64,000 nucleotides of DNA from Chromobacterium violaceum ATCC 12472 (GTDB lineage: Bacteria; Pseudomonadota; Gammaproteobacteria; Burkholderiales; Chromobacteriaceae). The DNA lies in the NCBI RefSeq assembly GCF_000007705.1, contig NC_005085.1, forward strand, positions 3,047,752 through 3,111,751, written 5' to 3'. Positions within the stretch are counted from its first letter, which is position 1; every line of letters begins with the position of its first letter. The position numbers were made by a program, and so were the translations under genes. The notes below the pieces were generated by a model. The model was not told where the DNA came from. It did not search any database and worked only from the letters and a program-made list of their open reading frames with translations. Positions 9,326-18,153 of this stretch are shown in pieces.

Positions 9326-10606
9326 TCAGGCTGTTTCTGATTCGAGAGAGCGGCTTAACAAAGCCTGGGCGCAAGCGGCGATGCGCGAAGCCGCCGCTAA
9401 CATGGCTTGCCTGTCCATGGTCAAGACAGGCATCAGCTTGAGCACCTCATTGCGAGGACCGCATACCTCAATCAGCAAGCCCGACTCGAATAAACGGCGC
9501 GAGGCTTCGCGGGCGTGCTCGGCATGTTGGAAACGCAAGCCTATCATCAGCCCCTTGCCAACTACGCGAACCTGGCCATCAAAGGCTTGCAGCGCATTTT
9601 TCAAGCAAGCGGCCACGGCCAAGCCCTTTTCTTCGACCTCATGGGCAAAGTGCGGGGTCGCCCAGTATTTCCGCAGCGCGGCGGTCGCCATGACCATGGC
9701 AAGATTGTTGCCGCGGAAGGTCCCATTGTGCTCACCCGGATTCCAGATATCGATCTCAGGCTTGATGAGATTGAGCGAGAACGGCAATCCGCCTCCGCCC
9801 AAGGATTTAGACAAGCAGATGATGTCCGGCTCGATGCAGGCGTGCTCGAAACTGAAGAAGCGCCCAGTGCGGCCGCAGCCGGTCTGAATTTCGTCCACGA
9901 TCAACAAGGCGCCAAGCTTGCGGGCGAGCGCTGCCACCCCTTGCAGCCATTCTGCCGACGCGCAATTCACCCCGCCCTCGCCTTGCACGCATTCCAGCAA
10001 GAACGCGGCGGGCGGATCGATGCCGAAGCCGGGGCGGCACAGCATGTCTTGCAAAACTCTCAGCTGGCTGGCGACGCTGCCCTCGATCGCCCCCTCGTAC
10101 GGCAAACGCACCACCCCAGGAACCTGCACCACCAGCGAAGCCCGTTTGACGGCGTTGGCCGTCACCGACAACGCCCCCAGGGACATGCCGTGGTAGCCGC
10201 CCGAGAAGCAGGCGATATCGGGCCGTTGCGTGACTTTCCTGGCCAGCTTCATGGCCGCCTCCACCGCGTTCGCGCCAGTCGGCCCGGTGAATTGAAGCTT
10301 GTAATTAAGATCGCGAGGCTGCAGCACCAAGGTGCGGAATGTTTCGATGAACTCCGCTTTAGCCGAAGTGTTTAAGTCCAAGCCATTGAGAACGCCATCT
10401 TGGCGCATATACGATATGGCGGCCTCGATCATATCGTCATCATTGTGGCCGTAGTTGAGGGATCCCGCGCCAGCAAAGAAGTCTAGAAACTTCCGCCCAT
10501 CTTCAGCAAGCAGATACTCTCCTTTGGCGCGCGAAAACACTGCGGGGAACGCTCGGCAATAACTACGCACTTCTGACTCAAACTCACTGAAGATTGTTAC
10601 AGACAT
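9326..10606 (-). CDS. Diaminobutyrate--2-oxoglutarate aminotransferase (Dab supply for the NRPS)
   Basis: PLP-dependent class-III aminotransferase of 426 aa, of the EctB/Dat/PvdH type, which makes L-2,4-diaminobutyrate from aspartate semialdehyde with glutamate as amino donor. Visible features: GPTGANAVEAA near 108-118, GGYHGMSLG near 136-144, the PLP-contacting VDEIQTG with Asp238, and Schiff-base Lys267 in CLSKSLGGGG. Length fits the family. The ATG at 10606 follows a purine-rich AAGGGTGTGAG. The NRPS gene starts 122 nt downstream on the same strand, so the two are probably co-transcribed, and the A1 code independently predicts Dab. No ectA or ectC is present, so an ectoine role is unlikely. 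A weak Fur-box-like sequence lies just upstream (separate entry). Confidence 0.9.
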   Translation of the reverse strand: MSVTIFSEFESEVRSYCRAFPAVFSRAKGEYLLAEDGRKFLDFFAGAGSLNYGHNDDDMIEAAISYMRQDGVLNGLDLNTSAKAEFIETFRTLVLQPRDLNYKLQFTGPTGANAVEAAMKLARKVTQRPDIACFSGGYHGMSLGALSVTANAVKRASLVVQVPGVVRLPYEGAIEGSVASQLRVLQDMLCRPGFGIDPPAAFLLECVQGEGGVNCASAEWLQGVAALARKLGALLIVDEIQTGCGRTGRFFSFEHACIEPDIICLSKSLGGGGLPFSLNLIKPEIDIWNPGEHNGTFRGNNLAMVMATAALRKYWATPHFAHEVEEKGLAVAACLKNALQAFDGQVRVVGKGLMIGLRFQHAEHAREASRRLFESGLLIEVCGPRNEVLKLMPVLTMDRQAMLAAASRIAACAQALLSRSLESETA

Positions 10607-11043
10607 GGCTCACACCCTTAAGAATATACTTATCATTAAATATTTACTCAAAGACAAAAACGATTATCACATAGAAAATCAATCCGACAAAGAAATATTA
10701 ATTACAAATGGATCTCAAAAATAATATGAATAATTGTTTTGAATATTTAAATACTGACTTTTTCAGCTCAAATCTCCCGCCCTAACTCAGCCTCCGATCA
10801 GGCATTATTTAATATCCCAACCCTTTGATTTTATTTGCATTAACAAAAAACACTCCACTTGCAGAAATAATCATCCAAACAAAAAATAAACGCGGTTTAA
10901 TTAAAAAAGCCGCTGAAACAAATAAAAAAAACTTATCCTAGCTATGAAAATCATCATGAATCATTAACCTCCTCCCCAAAACCGCAGCGGCGAAAAATAG
11001 AGATTTCTGGCAAATTCAAGGCCATACGGGCAGGCGATTTGTC
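10607..11043. other. AT-rich non-coding region upstream of the NRPS operon
   Basis: Roughly 350 bases (10610-10960) are far more AT-rich than the rest of the window, with A/T runs and no supportable ORF. This is the natural place for the operon promoter and a likely target for a nucleoid silencer. It also looks like a boundary of acquired DNA, because a transposase remnant follows directly. Confidence 0.7.
10622..10640. promoter_or_regulatory. Possible Fur-box-like site upstream of the NRPS operon
   Basis: The 19 bases match the classical Fur consensus (GATAATGATAATCATTATC) at 12 of 19 positions and sit 16-34 nt before the aminotransferase ATG. The surrounding DNA is strongly AT-rich, so chance matches are likely. 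If real it would make the locus iron-regulated and argue for a siderophore. Confidence 0.2.
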
Positions 11044-11202
11044 ATGAAACAATCGAAGTTCGCCGAAGAGCAGATCGCCTTCGGGTGGCGCCAGACGGAA
11101 TCGGGTATCACGATCACCGAGGTCTGCCGCAAGATGGGCGCCTCCGAAGCCACCTTCTGGGGGGCCGGCGCGGATACGGCGGCTGAGCAGACTTTCTGCT
11201 GA
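11044..11202 (+). pseudogene. IS3-family transposase OrfA, N-terminal remnant
   Basis: A 52-codon reading frame beginning MKQSKFAEEQI and continuing to CRKMGASEATFW matches the N-terminal helix-turn-helix half of IS3-type (IS2/IS407-like) OrfA proteins. Homology stops right after SEATFW; the remaining residues are unrelated and a TGA follows. OrfA is normally 85-100 aa and is followed by OrfB, which is absent. I see no terminal inverted repeats. It is a decayed insertion-sequence end and marks past mobile-element activity beside the NRPS locus. Confidence 0.8.
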
Positions 11203-11235
11203 GCGAGTTCGAACGGGCCTGACCCGCGCGGGCAT

Positions 11236-12060
11236 TCAGCGCTTTTCGCCCGCCTGGCTGGCCGGCTTCAGGCCGTACTTGAGCAGGATGTCGTTGAACC
11301 GTCCGGAATGGACGATGCGCCGGACTCCCTTGTCGAAAGCGGCGATCAGTTCCGGCGTTCGCGGGTTCTTCCGGGAAAAACCGGTGTACTGCGGCAGAAA
11401 ACCCAGCACCCCGGCGCTGGCGAACTTGCCGTTCAGATGGTGCTTGGCGATCAGGTAGTCGACGGTGAACGAATCCTCGTTGAACACGTCTATCCGCCCC
11501 GCCTCCATCAGCTTGAGCACGTTCAGGATGGAGTCGCCGGACGCCACGTAAACGACGGCGCCGTCGTTCTCCTTATGGTGGGCCTCCAGATAGCGTTCGT
11601 ATTCTGGAGACACGCTGTCATAGTTGTATCCGACGATGGACCCGGTCACCCGCCCTTGCAGCGACACGATCCCATGGTACCGCCAGGCGCTGCCCTTCTT
11701 CACGTAAAAGGTCTGCACCAGGCTGATCCACTGGCTGCCGGACAGCGCGATATCTTTCGAATTGCCGGGATTCAGCATCGGAATGATGTCGAACGAGCCA
11801 TCCTCGACGCTCAAGAGCGCGCGCTTGAAATTGGAATTGCGGAAGACAAGCCGATAGCCAAGCGGCTCGTATATTTCCTTGATCACGTCGACGGCGATGC
11901 CCAGCCTGCCGCCCTCGGCATCCGGATTGCACACATAGGGGCAATAATCGAACGTGGCCACCCGAATCTCGCCTGCACCGCGTCCGCTTCCTGCCGGCGT
12001 CTGGGAAAACGCTTGGCCCGCGCAAAGCGACAGGACAGCCAGCATCATGCGCCACCTCAT
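11236..12060 (-). CDS. Periplasmic solute-binding protein, family 3 (amino-acid type)
   Basis: Predicted secreted 274-aa protein of the SBP_bac_3 fold. The N-terminus MRWRMMLAVLSLCAGQAFSQ is a typical signal peptide. The mature part starts IRVATFDYCPYVC, followed by the GIAVDVIKEIYEPLGY segment that contacts ligand in this family. I chose the ATG at 12060 because GGAGAG lies about 6 nt upstream; the ATG at 12078 and further upstream codons give no better signal sequence. No permease or ATPase genes adjoin it, so it may serve a distant transporter or act as a sensor-type binding protein. A Cys pair (CPYVC) near the mature N-terminus is unusual for the family. Ligand unknown. Confidence 0.8.
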   Translation of the reverse strand: MRWRMMLAVLSLCAGQAFSQTPAGSGRGAGEIRVATFDYCPYVCNPDAEGGRLGIAVDVIKEIYEPLGYRLVFRNSNFKRALLSVEDGSFDIIPMLNPGNSKDIALSGSQWISLVQTFYVKKGSAWRYHGIVSLQGRVTGSIVGYNYDSVSPEYERYLEAHHKENDGAVVYVASGDSILNVLKLMEAGRIDVFNEDSFTVDYLIAKHHLNGKFASAGVLGFLPQYTGFSRKNPRTPELIAAFDKGVRRIVHSGRFNDILLKYGLKPASQAGEKR

Positions 12061-12432
12061 CGGCACTCTCTCCGTCATCAGGCTAATGCCCAGCCTTCCC
12101 GGGTCATTCCATGATAGATGCTCCGCCCCATCCTGCCTCCCCATCGCTCCGTCTGTGCGGCGCGCTGTTCGCCGCATTGCCGCTGGCGATGTGGGGCCCA
12201 GCCTGGCAGCCCCGTCTCGCAACCTTACCTGCGCTGGCGCTCGGGCCTGGCTTGTGCCTCGCCGCGCGGCTGCTGGCGGCCGCATCCGCCTGTCGAGGCG
12301 ACAACCCGGCATTCAAGCCGCCGATTAGCATGAATTAGCAATCTTTCCGTACCGTTTCGGCCAAAGCGGCAATACAATGCAGCGCAAAGATTCATCGGCG
12401 CCGCCCGCGCCCAACAGCAACACGGAACAATA
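12061..12432. other. Intergenic region between divergent genes
   Basis: About 370 bases separate the binding-protein gene from the AmpH-like gene and must hold both promoters. A 75-codon plus-strand ORF (12111-12338) is hydrophobic but has no ribosome-binding site and no family I recognise, so I do not call it. Nothing else is recognisable. Confidence 0.5.
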
Positions 12433-13749
12433 ATGAGAATTCTCCCCCTGCTAAGCCTCGGCCTGCCCCTGTTTACTACCCTGGCGCAGGCCGCCGAGCA
12501 ACCGGCCGAGTCCCCGATAGACCGCTACGGCCAGCAGATTTTCAAGAGCAGCAGGGCAGTCGGCATGACCATGGTGGTGATAGACAAGCGGCAGGTCCAG
12601 ATGCGTTTCTACGGCGAGACCCGTTCCGGCAACCGCCAGGCTCCGAACGCGGACTCGCTGGTGCGCATCGCCAGCATCAGCAAGGCCATGACCGGCGAAG
12701 TGCTGACCGCGCTGACGCTGGACAAGAAAGTGAAGCTGGACGACCCGCTGCAGAAATACGCGCCAGCCGGCGTCACCCTGCCGCCGGCGGGACAGTCGAT
12801 CACCCTGCTCAACCTCGCCACCCATACCAGCGGCGTGCCGCGCGAGATGCCGGGCGAAAAGCCCAAGGACACGCCCGTCTTCGTCTGGCCCAATGTCCAG
12901 CAACGCTGGAGCTGGCTGTCCGGCACCAAGAACAAGCTCGCCCCCGGCCAGCGCGCCCAGTATTCCAACCTGGGCTTCGACCTGCTGGCCGATGCGCTGT
13001 CCCGCGCCGCCGGCAAACCCTATCCCGTGCTGTTCCGGGAAAAGATCACCGCCCCGCTGGGCATGAAGGACACCACCTTCACCCCCACTCCCGCCCAGTG
13101 CGCGCGGCTGATGGAAGGCTACGGCGCCAGCCCCTGCGTGGACACCACCGCGGCGATAGGCAGCGGCGGCATCTACTCCACGCCGCGCGACATGCAGCGC
13201 TGGCTGCAGGAGCTGCTCTACCCGCAGAACGAGGCGAGGCGCCAGTTGCGCGACCAGACCCTGCGCATGCACTTCCAGCGCGCCGACCTGAACAGCCTGC
13301 GCGGCATGGACGTGGCCGGACAGGCCGACCAGCTGGGCCTGGCCTGGGTAAGGATGGAGCCTGGTCCGAACGCGCCGGAAATCATCCAGAAAACGGCCGG
13401 CGGCGGCGGCTTCCTCGGTTACGCGGCGCTGGCGCCGCGCAACGACGTGGCGGTATGGGTGGGCCTCACCCGCAGCGGCGGCACTCACTACCAGAGCCTG
13501 AGCAACGGCGTCAACAAGCTGGTGGCCGAACTCAGCGGCTACAAGCCGATTGCCGCGCCGATGCCCAAGCCCACGCTGGCCAAAACCAAGGCCGCCCGCG
13601 GCAAGGCGGCGCTCGCCCAGGCCAAGCCGGCCGCGCCGCGCGCGAAAAAGGCCGCGCGGAAAGCCGCCGGCCCCAAGACTGCCGCCGCGAAAGCCGGCGC
13701 CAAGAAGAAAGCCCGCCTGGTCAAGACCTCGGCACACCGGGCGCAGTGA
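12433..13749 (+). CDS. ampH: AmpH-like serine beta-lactamase-fold peptidase with Lys/Ala-rich C-terminal tail
   Basis: Predicted periplasmic penicillin-binding-protein-like hydrolase, 438 aa, related to AmpH D,D-carboxypeptidase/endopeptidase and class C beta-lactamases. A signal peptide covers residues 1-21. The SxxK motif is S81-I-S-K84, the YxN motif is Y177-S-N179, and the KTAGGGGF segment takes the place of the KTG box. Such enzymes trim peptidoglycan peptides and can weakly hydrolyse beta-lactams. From about residue 368 the protein ends in a roughly 65-residue Lys/Ala/Pro-rich stretch resembling histone H1 tails, absent from AmpH as I know it. Its 3' end overlaps the convergent deacetylase gene by 29 bp. 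The catalytic assignment is firm; the tail's role is unknown. Confidence 0.85.
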   Translation: MRILPLLSLGLPLFTTLAQAAEQPAESPIDRYGQQIFKSSRAVGMTMVVIDKRQVQMRFYGETRSGNRQAPNADSLVRIASISKAMTGEVLTALTLDKKVKLDDPLQKYAPAGVTLPPAGQSITLLNLATHTSGVPREMPGEKPKDTPVFVWPNVQQRWSWLSGTKNKLAPGQRAQYSNLGFDLLADALSRAAGKPYPVLFREKITAPLGMKDTTFTPTPAQCARLMEGYGASPCVDTTAAIGSGGIYSTPRDMQRWLQELLYPQNEARRQLRDQTLRMHFQRADLNSLRGMDVAGQADQLGLAWVRMEPGPNAPEIIQKTAGGGGFLGYAALAPRNDVAVWVGLTRSGGTHYQSLSNGVNKLVAELSGYKPIAAPMPKPTLAKTKAARGKAALAQAKPAAPRAKKAARKAAGPKTAAAKAGAKKKARLVKTSAHRAQ

Positions 13750-14695
13750 GCGCGAAGCGCGCGATCTCGTCCTTGCGCATGAATCGCACGCCCGGATGGC
13801 TCTGGGCGTAGCGGATGAAGGTCTCCAGCGCCCTCACCCGCGCCGGCGTGCCGGAGATGCGGTCGTGGGTGCTGATCGACATCATCCGGCGGCGGCGGCC
13901 GGCCTCCTGGTACAGCAGGTCGAACTCGGCCTTCAGATCGGCCAGGTAGGCGTCCACGGTCAGCGCCGGCGCATCGTAGCGGACGATGTCGTTGTTGCGC
14001 AGCGTGTACGGCACCACCATGAAGGGCTTGCCGTTCACCGGCACCGTGAACGGCTCGTCGCGGCTGATGTCGTCGATGTGGTAGACGAAGCCAAGCTCCT
14101 GCAGAATGCCCAGCGTATTGGGCGTGCCGCGCAGCCAGAAGGCGTTGAAGCCTATCGGCCGCGTGCCGGTGGCGCGCTCGATGCTGGCGATGCTGGCCAG
14201 GTAGCCGGCCCGCTCTTGCGCCGGCGTCATCGAAAACTGCGGCTCCCAGGTTTGGCCGTGTCCGGCCGCCTCGTGGCCGCGCTCGACGATCTCGCGCGCC
14301 AGTTGCGGATGGCGATCCACCGCCTGGCCCACCATGTGCGAGGTCACCTTGACGCCGACGCGGTCCCACAGGTCCAGCATGCGCGGGATGCCCTCTTTCA
14401 CGCCGTAGTCGTACCAGGTTTGCATCGGCAGGTCCGGATACTTCGGATCCAGCGGCGGGAACGGCCCGCTGGCGCCGCGTTCCGGCTGCGCGCCGGCCTC
14501 GAACTGCATCGAGATGGAAATCACCAGCCGGGCGTCCCCGGGCCAGAACCCGGTCCGCTCCTGTTTGCCTTGCGCCACTTTTCCCGCTCCCTTCGTCCCC
14601 GCCCAGGCCTGCCCCTGCGCCAGGGCCAGGCTCGCGCCGCCGGCCGAGGCACCGGCCAGAAACTGGCGGCGGTTGATCGGTAAGGTTTTCTTCAT
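13721..14695 (-). CDS. Tat-exported polysaccharide deacetylase family protein
   Basis: 324-aa protein of the NodB-type polysaccharide deacetylase fold, in the branch near allantoinase/PuuE-like enzymes. The N-terminus contains a twin-arginine signal (NRRQFLAGASAGG), so it is probably folded before export to the periplasm. Family segments visible are the Met-Gln-Phe-Glu strand near residue 64, SHMVGQAVDRHP, and the RGHEAAGHGQTWEP metal-site region; STHDRISG near the end supplies a further His. The substrate cannot be told; amide or N-acetyl deacylation is the family theme. It is the last gene of a three-gene operon with the SDR gene (12 nt upstream) and the SnoaL-like gene. Its stop lies inside the 3' end of the convergent ampH. 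Confidence 0.8.
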   Translation of the reverse strand: MKKTLPINRRQFLAGASAGGASLALAQGQAWAGTKGAGKVAQGKQERTGFWPGDARLVISISMQFEAGAQPERGASGPFPPLDPKYPDLPMQTWYDYGVKEGIPRMLDLWDRVGVKVTSHMVGQAVDRHPQLAREIVERGHEAAGHGQTWEPQFSMTPAQERAGYLASIASIERATGTRPIGFNAFWLRGTPNTLGILQELGFVYHIDDISRDEPFTVPVNGKPFMVVPYTLRNNDIVRYDAPALTVDAYLADLKAEFDLLYQEAGRRRRMMSISTHDRISGTPARVRALETFIRYAQSHPGVRFMRKDEIARFALTAPGVPRS

Positions 14696-14707
14696 CGCAT
14701 GCTCCGC

Positions 14708-15415
14708 CTACAACAGGCCGCCGCCGTCCACATCCAGCACCGCGCCGGTGAGGAAGGCGTTGCCCATCGCGAACAAATAGGCCTGGGCCAGGTCTTGCGG
14801 CCGGCCCACCCGGCCCAGCGGCAGGCCGGACGCGATGCGCGCCATCGCAGCCGCGCGGCCCTCAGACCCCGCCTCGCCCCACAGCTCGGTATCCACCACG
14901 CCGGGGCTGACCACGTTGACGCGGCGCGGCGCCAGCTCCTTGGCCAGATTTTTCGCCGCTGCCTCCAGCGCGGCGTTGACCGCGCTCTTGAGCAGGCCGC
15001 CGGGGCCATATTTGCGCGACAGCAATCCGGAAGTGAAGGTGATGGACGCATCCGGCGCCAGGTAGGGCAAGGCCTGCTGCGCCGCCAGCAGGGCGCCGAA
15101 CAACTTGACTTCGAAGGTCCGCTGTAAATCATCCAGCGTCGCATCCTCCAGCCGCGGCGAGCCGACGCGCGCGCCGGCGGTCAGGACCAGGTGGTCGATG
15201 CGGCCGATGCCGGCGAAGGCGTTGCGCAGGCTGTACAGATCGGTGACATCGGCCCGCAGGCTCTGCCAGGGTCCGGGCTGCGCCGCAGAGCGGCCCAGCA
15301 CGTAGACTTGGGCGCCGGCTTCCGACGCGGCCAGGGCCGCGGCCCTGCCGATGCCGGAGGTGCCGCCCAGCACCGCCACCGTCTTGTGCCGCAGAAAATC
15401 GGAAGGCGCGTTCAT
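14708..15415 (-). CDS. SDR-family oxidoreductase lacking the classical YxxxK
   Basis: 235-aa Rossmann-fold short-chain dehydrogenase/reductase. The nucleotide-binding motif GGTSGIG is near residues 18-24 and NAG-like LTAGARVG near 77-84. In place of the usual catalytic YxxxK it has a SRKYGPGGLLKSAVNAAL stretch, so Tyr and Lys are seven apart. This resembles the divergent SDR5-type proteins whose active sites are not classical. The C-terminus has the expected VDGGG segment. Its ATG overlaps the stop of the SnoaL-like gene by 4 bp (ATGA), indicating translational coupling. Substrate unknown. Confidence 0.85.
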   Translation of the reverse strand: MNAPSDFLRHKTVAVLGGTSGIGRAAALAASEAGAQVYVLGRSAAQPGPWQSLRADVTDLYSLRNAFAGIGRIDHLVLTAGARVGSPRLEDATLDDLQRTFEVKLFGALLAAQQALPYLAPDASITFTSGLLSRKYGPGGLLKSAVNAALEAAAKNLAKELAPRRVNVVSPGVVDTELWGEAGSEGRAAAMARIASGLPLGRVGRPQDLAQAYLFAMGNAFLTGAVLDVDGGGLL

Positions 15416-15939
15416 GGCTTCAGCGCTCCCAATTGCTTCAGCAAGGTCAGGTTGTCTTCCAGATGCCAGTTTTCGGCGATGCGGCCGTTCTTCACCCGGT
15501 AAAGATCAAAGGCCTGGAAGTCCACCGCCTGGCCGCTGCCCTGGATATCGCCGAACTTGCCGCTGAAGTGGCCGGTGAAGTGCAGGCGCAACGCCACCCG
15601 GTCGGCGGCCAACACCATGTCCGTGACCTCCACTTTCAGATCCGGCACCGCGGCGCGGAAGGTCTGCGAAGCCTGCAAGGGGCCAGCCGTGCCCTGGCGG
15701 CGGCCTTCCGGCAGCGTGCGGTCGAGGAAATCCGGGTCCAGCGCCAACTCGGCGTAGCGCGGATCTCCGGTGTTCCAGAATGCGGCGTAACGCAGCGCGG
15801 CCAGCTTCACCGCGGCGGCGCTGCCGCCTTTGCGTTCGGAAAACACGCGCGCCGGCTGCGGCAAGGCGTCGGCCGCCGTCGCGGCGCCGGCGGCAAGCGC
15901 CAGCAGGCCGGCGGAGATCAGATGGGAAAGACGGTTCAT
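15412..15939 (-). CDS. Secreted SnoaL-like/NTF2-fold protein
   Basis: 175-aa protein with a cleavable signal peptide (MNRLSHLISAGLLALAAGAA) and an NTF2-like SnoaL domain: LRYAAFWNTGD, then the FRAAVPDLKVEVTDM and AFDLYRVKNGRIAENWHLED segments typical of ester-cyclase-like members. The start at 15939 is set by AGGAG 5 nt upstream; an in-frame ATG at 15990 would give a poor signal peptide. First gene of the SnoaL-SDR-deacetylase operon. SnoaL-fold proteins can be aldol cyclases, isomerases or hydratases, but many periplasmic ones have no known activity. Confidence 0.8.
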   Translation of the reverse strand: MNRLSHLISAGLLALAAGAATAADALPQPARVFSERKGGSAAAVKLAALRYAAFWNTGDPRYAELALDPDFLDRTLPEGRRQGTAGPLQASQTFRAAVPDLKVEVTDMVLAADRVALRLHFTGHFSGKFGDIQGSGQAVDFQAFDLYRVKNGRIAENWHLEDNLTLLKQLGALKP

Positions 15940-16090
15940 GTCGACTCCTGTTGGTGTGTGGGAGTCGATTATCGAGCCGGCCGTTTTCATTGATAATTAG
16001 CCGGACGATTGCATGATTTTCCATTTAAATTTGAAAATAAGCGCAGCCGGCCGCCCGTCCGCTCCGCGCTCCTTGCCGGCAGGCAAGGAA

Positions 16091-16117
16091 AAAGGCGACC
16101 ATCAAAGGGTCGCCTTT
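16091..16117 (-). terminator. Rho-independent terminator of the yjfB-like gene
   Basis: Perfect 10-bp inverted repeat (AAAGGCGACC / GGTCGCCTTT) with a 7-nt loop. On the minus strand a run of T residues follows, placing it 40 nt after the yjfB-like stop codon. Confidence 0.85.
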
Positions 16118-16156
16118 ATTTCAAAAACCGAAGCCCCGCTGCGCGGGCCGCGCCGC

Positions 16157-16345
16157 TCAGGCGCGCACGTCCAGATTCTGTCCCAGGTGGGCCGGATTGG
16201 AAGCCTGGATCTGCTGGGCGGACTGCTCCGCGCCCTGCAGCAGCGTCAGCGTCGATTGCGCGTCGGCCTGCATGGCTTTTTTCAATGCGAACACCTGAGT
16301 GCCGCCGCTGACATTTTGCGCGCTGACTTGACTTACCGCGTCCAT
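16157..16345 (-). CDS. YjfB-like small protein (putative motility family)
   Basis: 62-aa protein starting MDAVSQVSAQNVSGG, followed by an amphipathic helix (VFALKKAMQADAQSTLTLLQ) and ending NPAHLGQNLDVRA. This is the layout of the YjfB/putative-motility-protein family, small proteins often found near flagellar genes and of unclear biochemical role. The gene lies divergent from trxB with its own strong terminator, so it is a free-standing transcription unit. No flagellar gene is in the window, so a motility role here rests on family name only. Confidence 0.75.
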   Translation of the reverse strand: MDAVSQVSAQNVSGGTQVFALKKAMQADAQSTLTLLQGAEQSAQQIQASNPAHLGQNLDVRA

Positions 16346-16437
16346 ACCCCCACCTCCTCAAAATGCTGCAAAGTGCATCACAATCTGCAGTGTAGCGCCA
16401 TGCCGGCCAGCGGCATAGCAAAACTGTTAGAATGTGA

Positions 16438-17427
<990 letters not shown>

Positions 17428-17446
17428 GCGCCGGAAGTCCTGCATC

Positions 17447-18082
17447 ATGAAGACCTTCAAGGACACTCTGAAGGGACTTCGCCAGACGCTGCGCCAGGCC
17501 GCCCCGCCGCGGGCGGCCGCGCCGCAGCCCGCAGTGCCCGAGGAAGCGGATTTTCGCCAGTCGGTCGGCGACGTCAAACCGCTGAAGCCGGACGGCCGGC
17601 ACCACCCTCAGCCTCCCAAGCCCAGTCCCCGCCCGCGCAAGCCCAGCCAGGGCCCGGCGCTGCACGCGGCCGCCTGCCAGGAAATCCTGCAGCACCAGAT
17701 AGGCTGGTTCGAACCCGCGCACCAGGCGCAGCAATACGCCCGCCCCGGCATGCCCGCCGCCACGCTGAAGCGGCTGCGCCAGGGCAACTGGCCGGTGTGC
17801 GCGCAGCTGGACCTGCACGGCTACACCCGCCACCAGGCGCAGGACGCGCTGGCGCTGTTCATCCACCGCGCCCGCCACCGCGGGCAGTGCGTGAAGGTGA
17901 TACACGGCAAGGGTTTTGGCTCGCCGCAAGGCGAGCCGGTGCTGAAGAAGCTGGTGCGCAGCTGGCTGCAGCACCATCCGGACGTGCTGGCCTTTTGCGA
18001 GGCGGAAACCGGCGGCGCCGCCGGCTCGCTGCTGGTGCTTTTGCGCCGCCCTCCGGCCGGAGAGCCCCGCGACGAAGGATAA
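17447..18082 (+). CDS. Smr-domain protein
   Basis: 211-aa protein with a basic, Pro-rich N-terminal region (about 1-75) and a C-terminal Smr (MutS2-related) domain. The hallmark motifs LDLHGYTRHQA near 124-134 and VIHGKGFGSP near 149-158 are present. Smr domains bind and often nick nucleic acids; recent work on family members points to cleavage of mRNA on stalled ribosomes. It sits 19 nt downstream of trxB and about 70 nt upstream of the bcp gene. Whether this protein is an active nuclease cannot be decided from sequence alone. Confidence 0.9.
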   Translation: MKTFKDTLKGLRQTLRQAAPPRAAAPQPAVPEEADFRQSVGDVKPLKPDGRHHPQPPKPSPRPRKPSQGPALHAAACQEILQHQIGWFEPAHQAQQYARPGMPAATLKRLRQGNWPVCAQLDLHGYTRHQAQDALALFIHRARHRGQCVKVIHGKGFGSPQGEPVLKKLVRSWLQHHPDVLAFCEAETGGAAGSLLVLLRRPPAGEPRDEG

Positions 18083-18153
18083 CGTGACAACCGCAATGAT
18101 AATCCGCTAAGCTCAAAACAAGGCGGACCCCTGCACACTACCAGGAGTTATGC

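Noticed and set aside
9326-10606. Ectoine biosynthesis (ectB)
   Set aside because: The enzyme family fits, but ectA and ectC are absent and the adjacent A1 domain has a Dab code, so Dab supply to the NRPS is the better reading.
12111-12338. 75-codon hydrophobic ORF
   Set aside because: No ribosome-binding site, no family, and it occupies a divergent promoter region.
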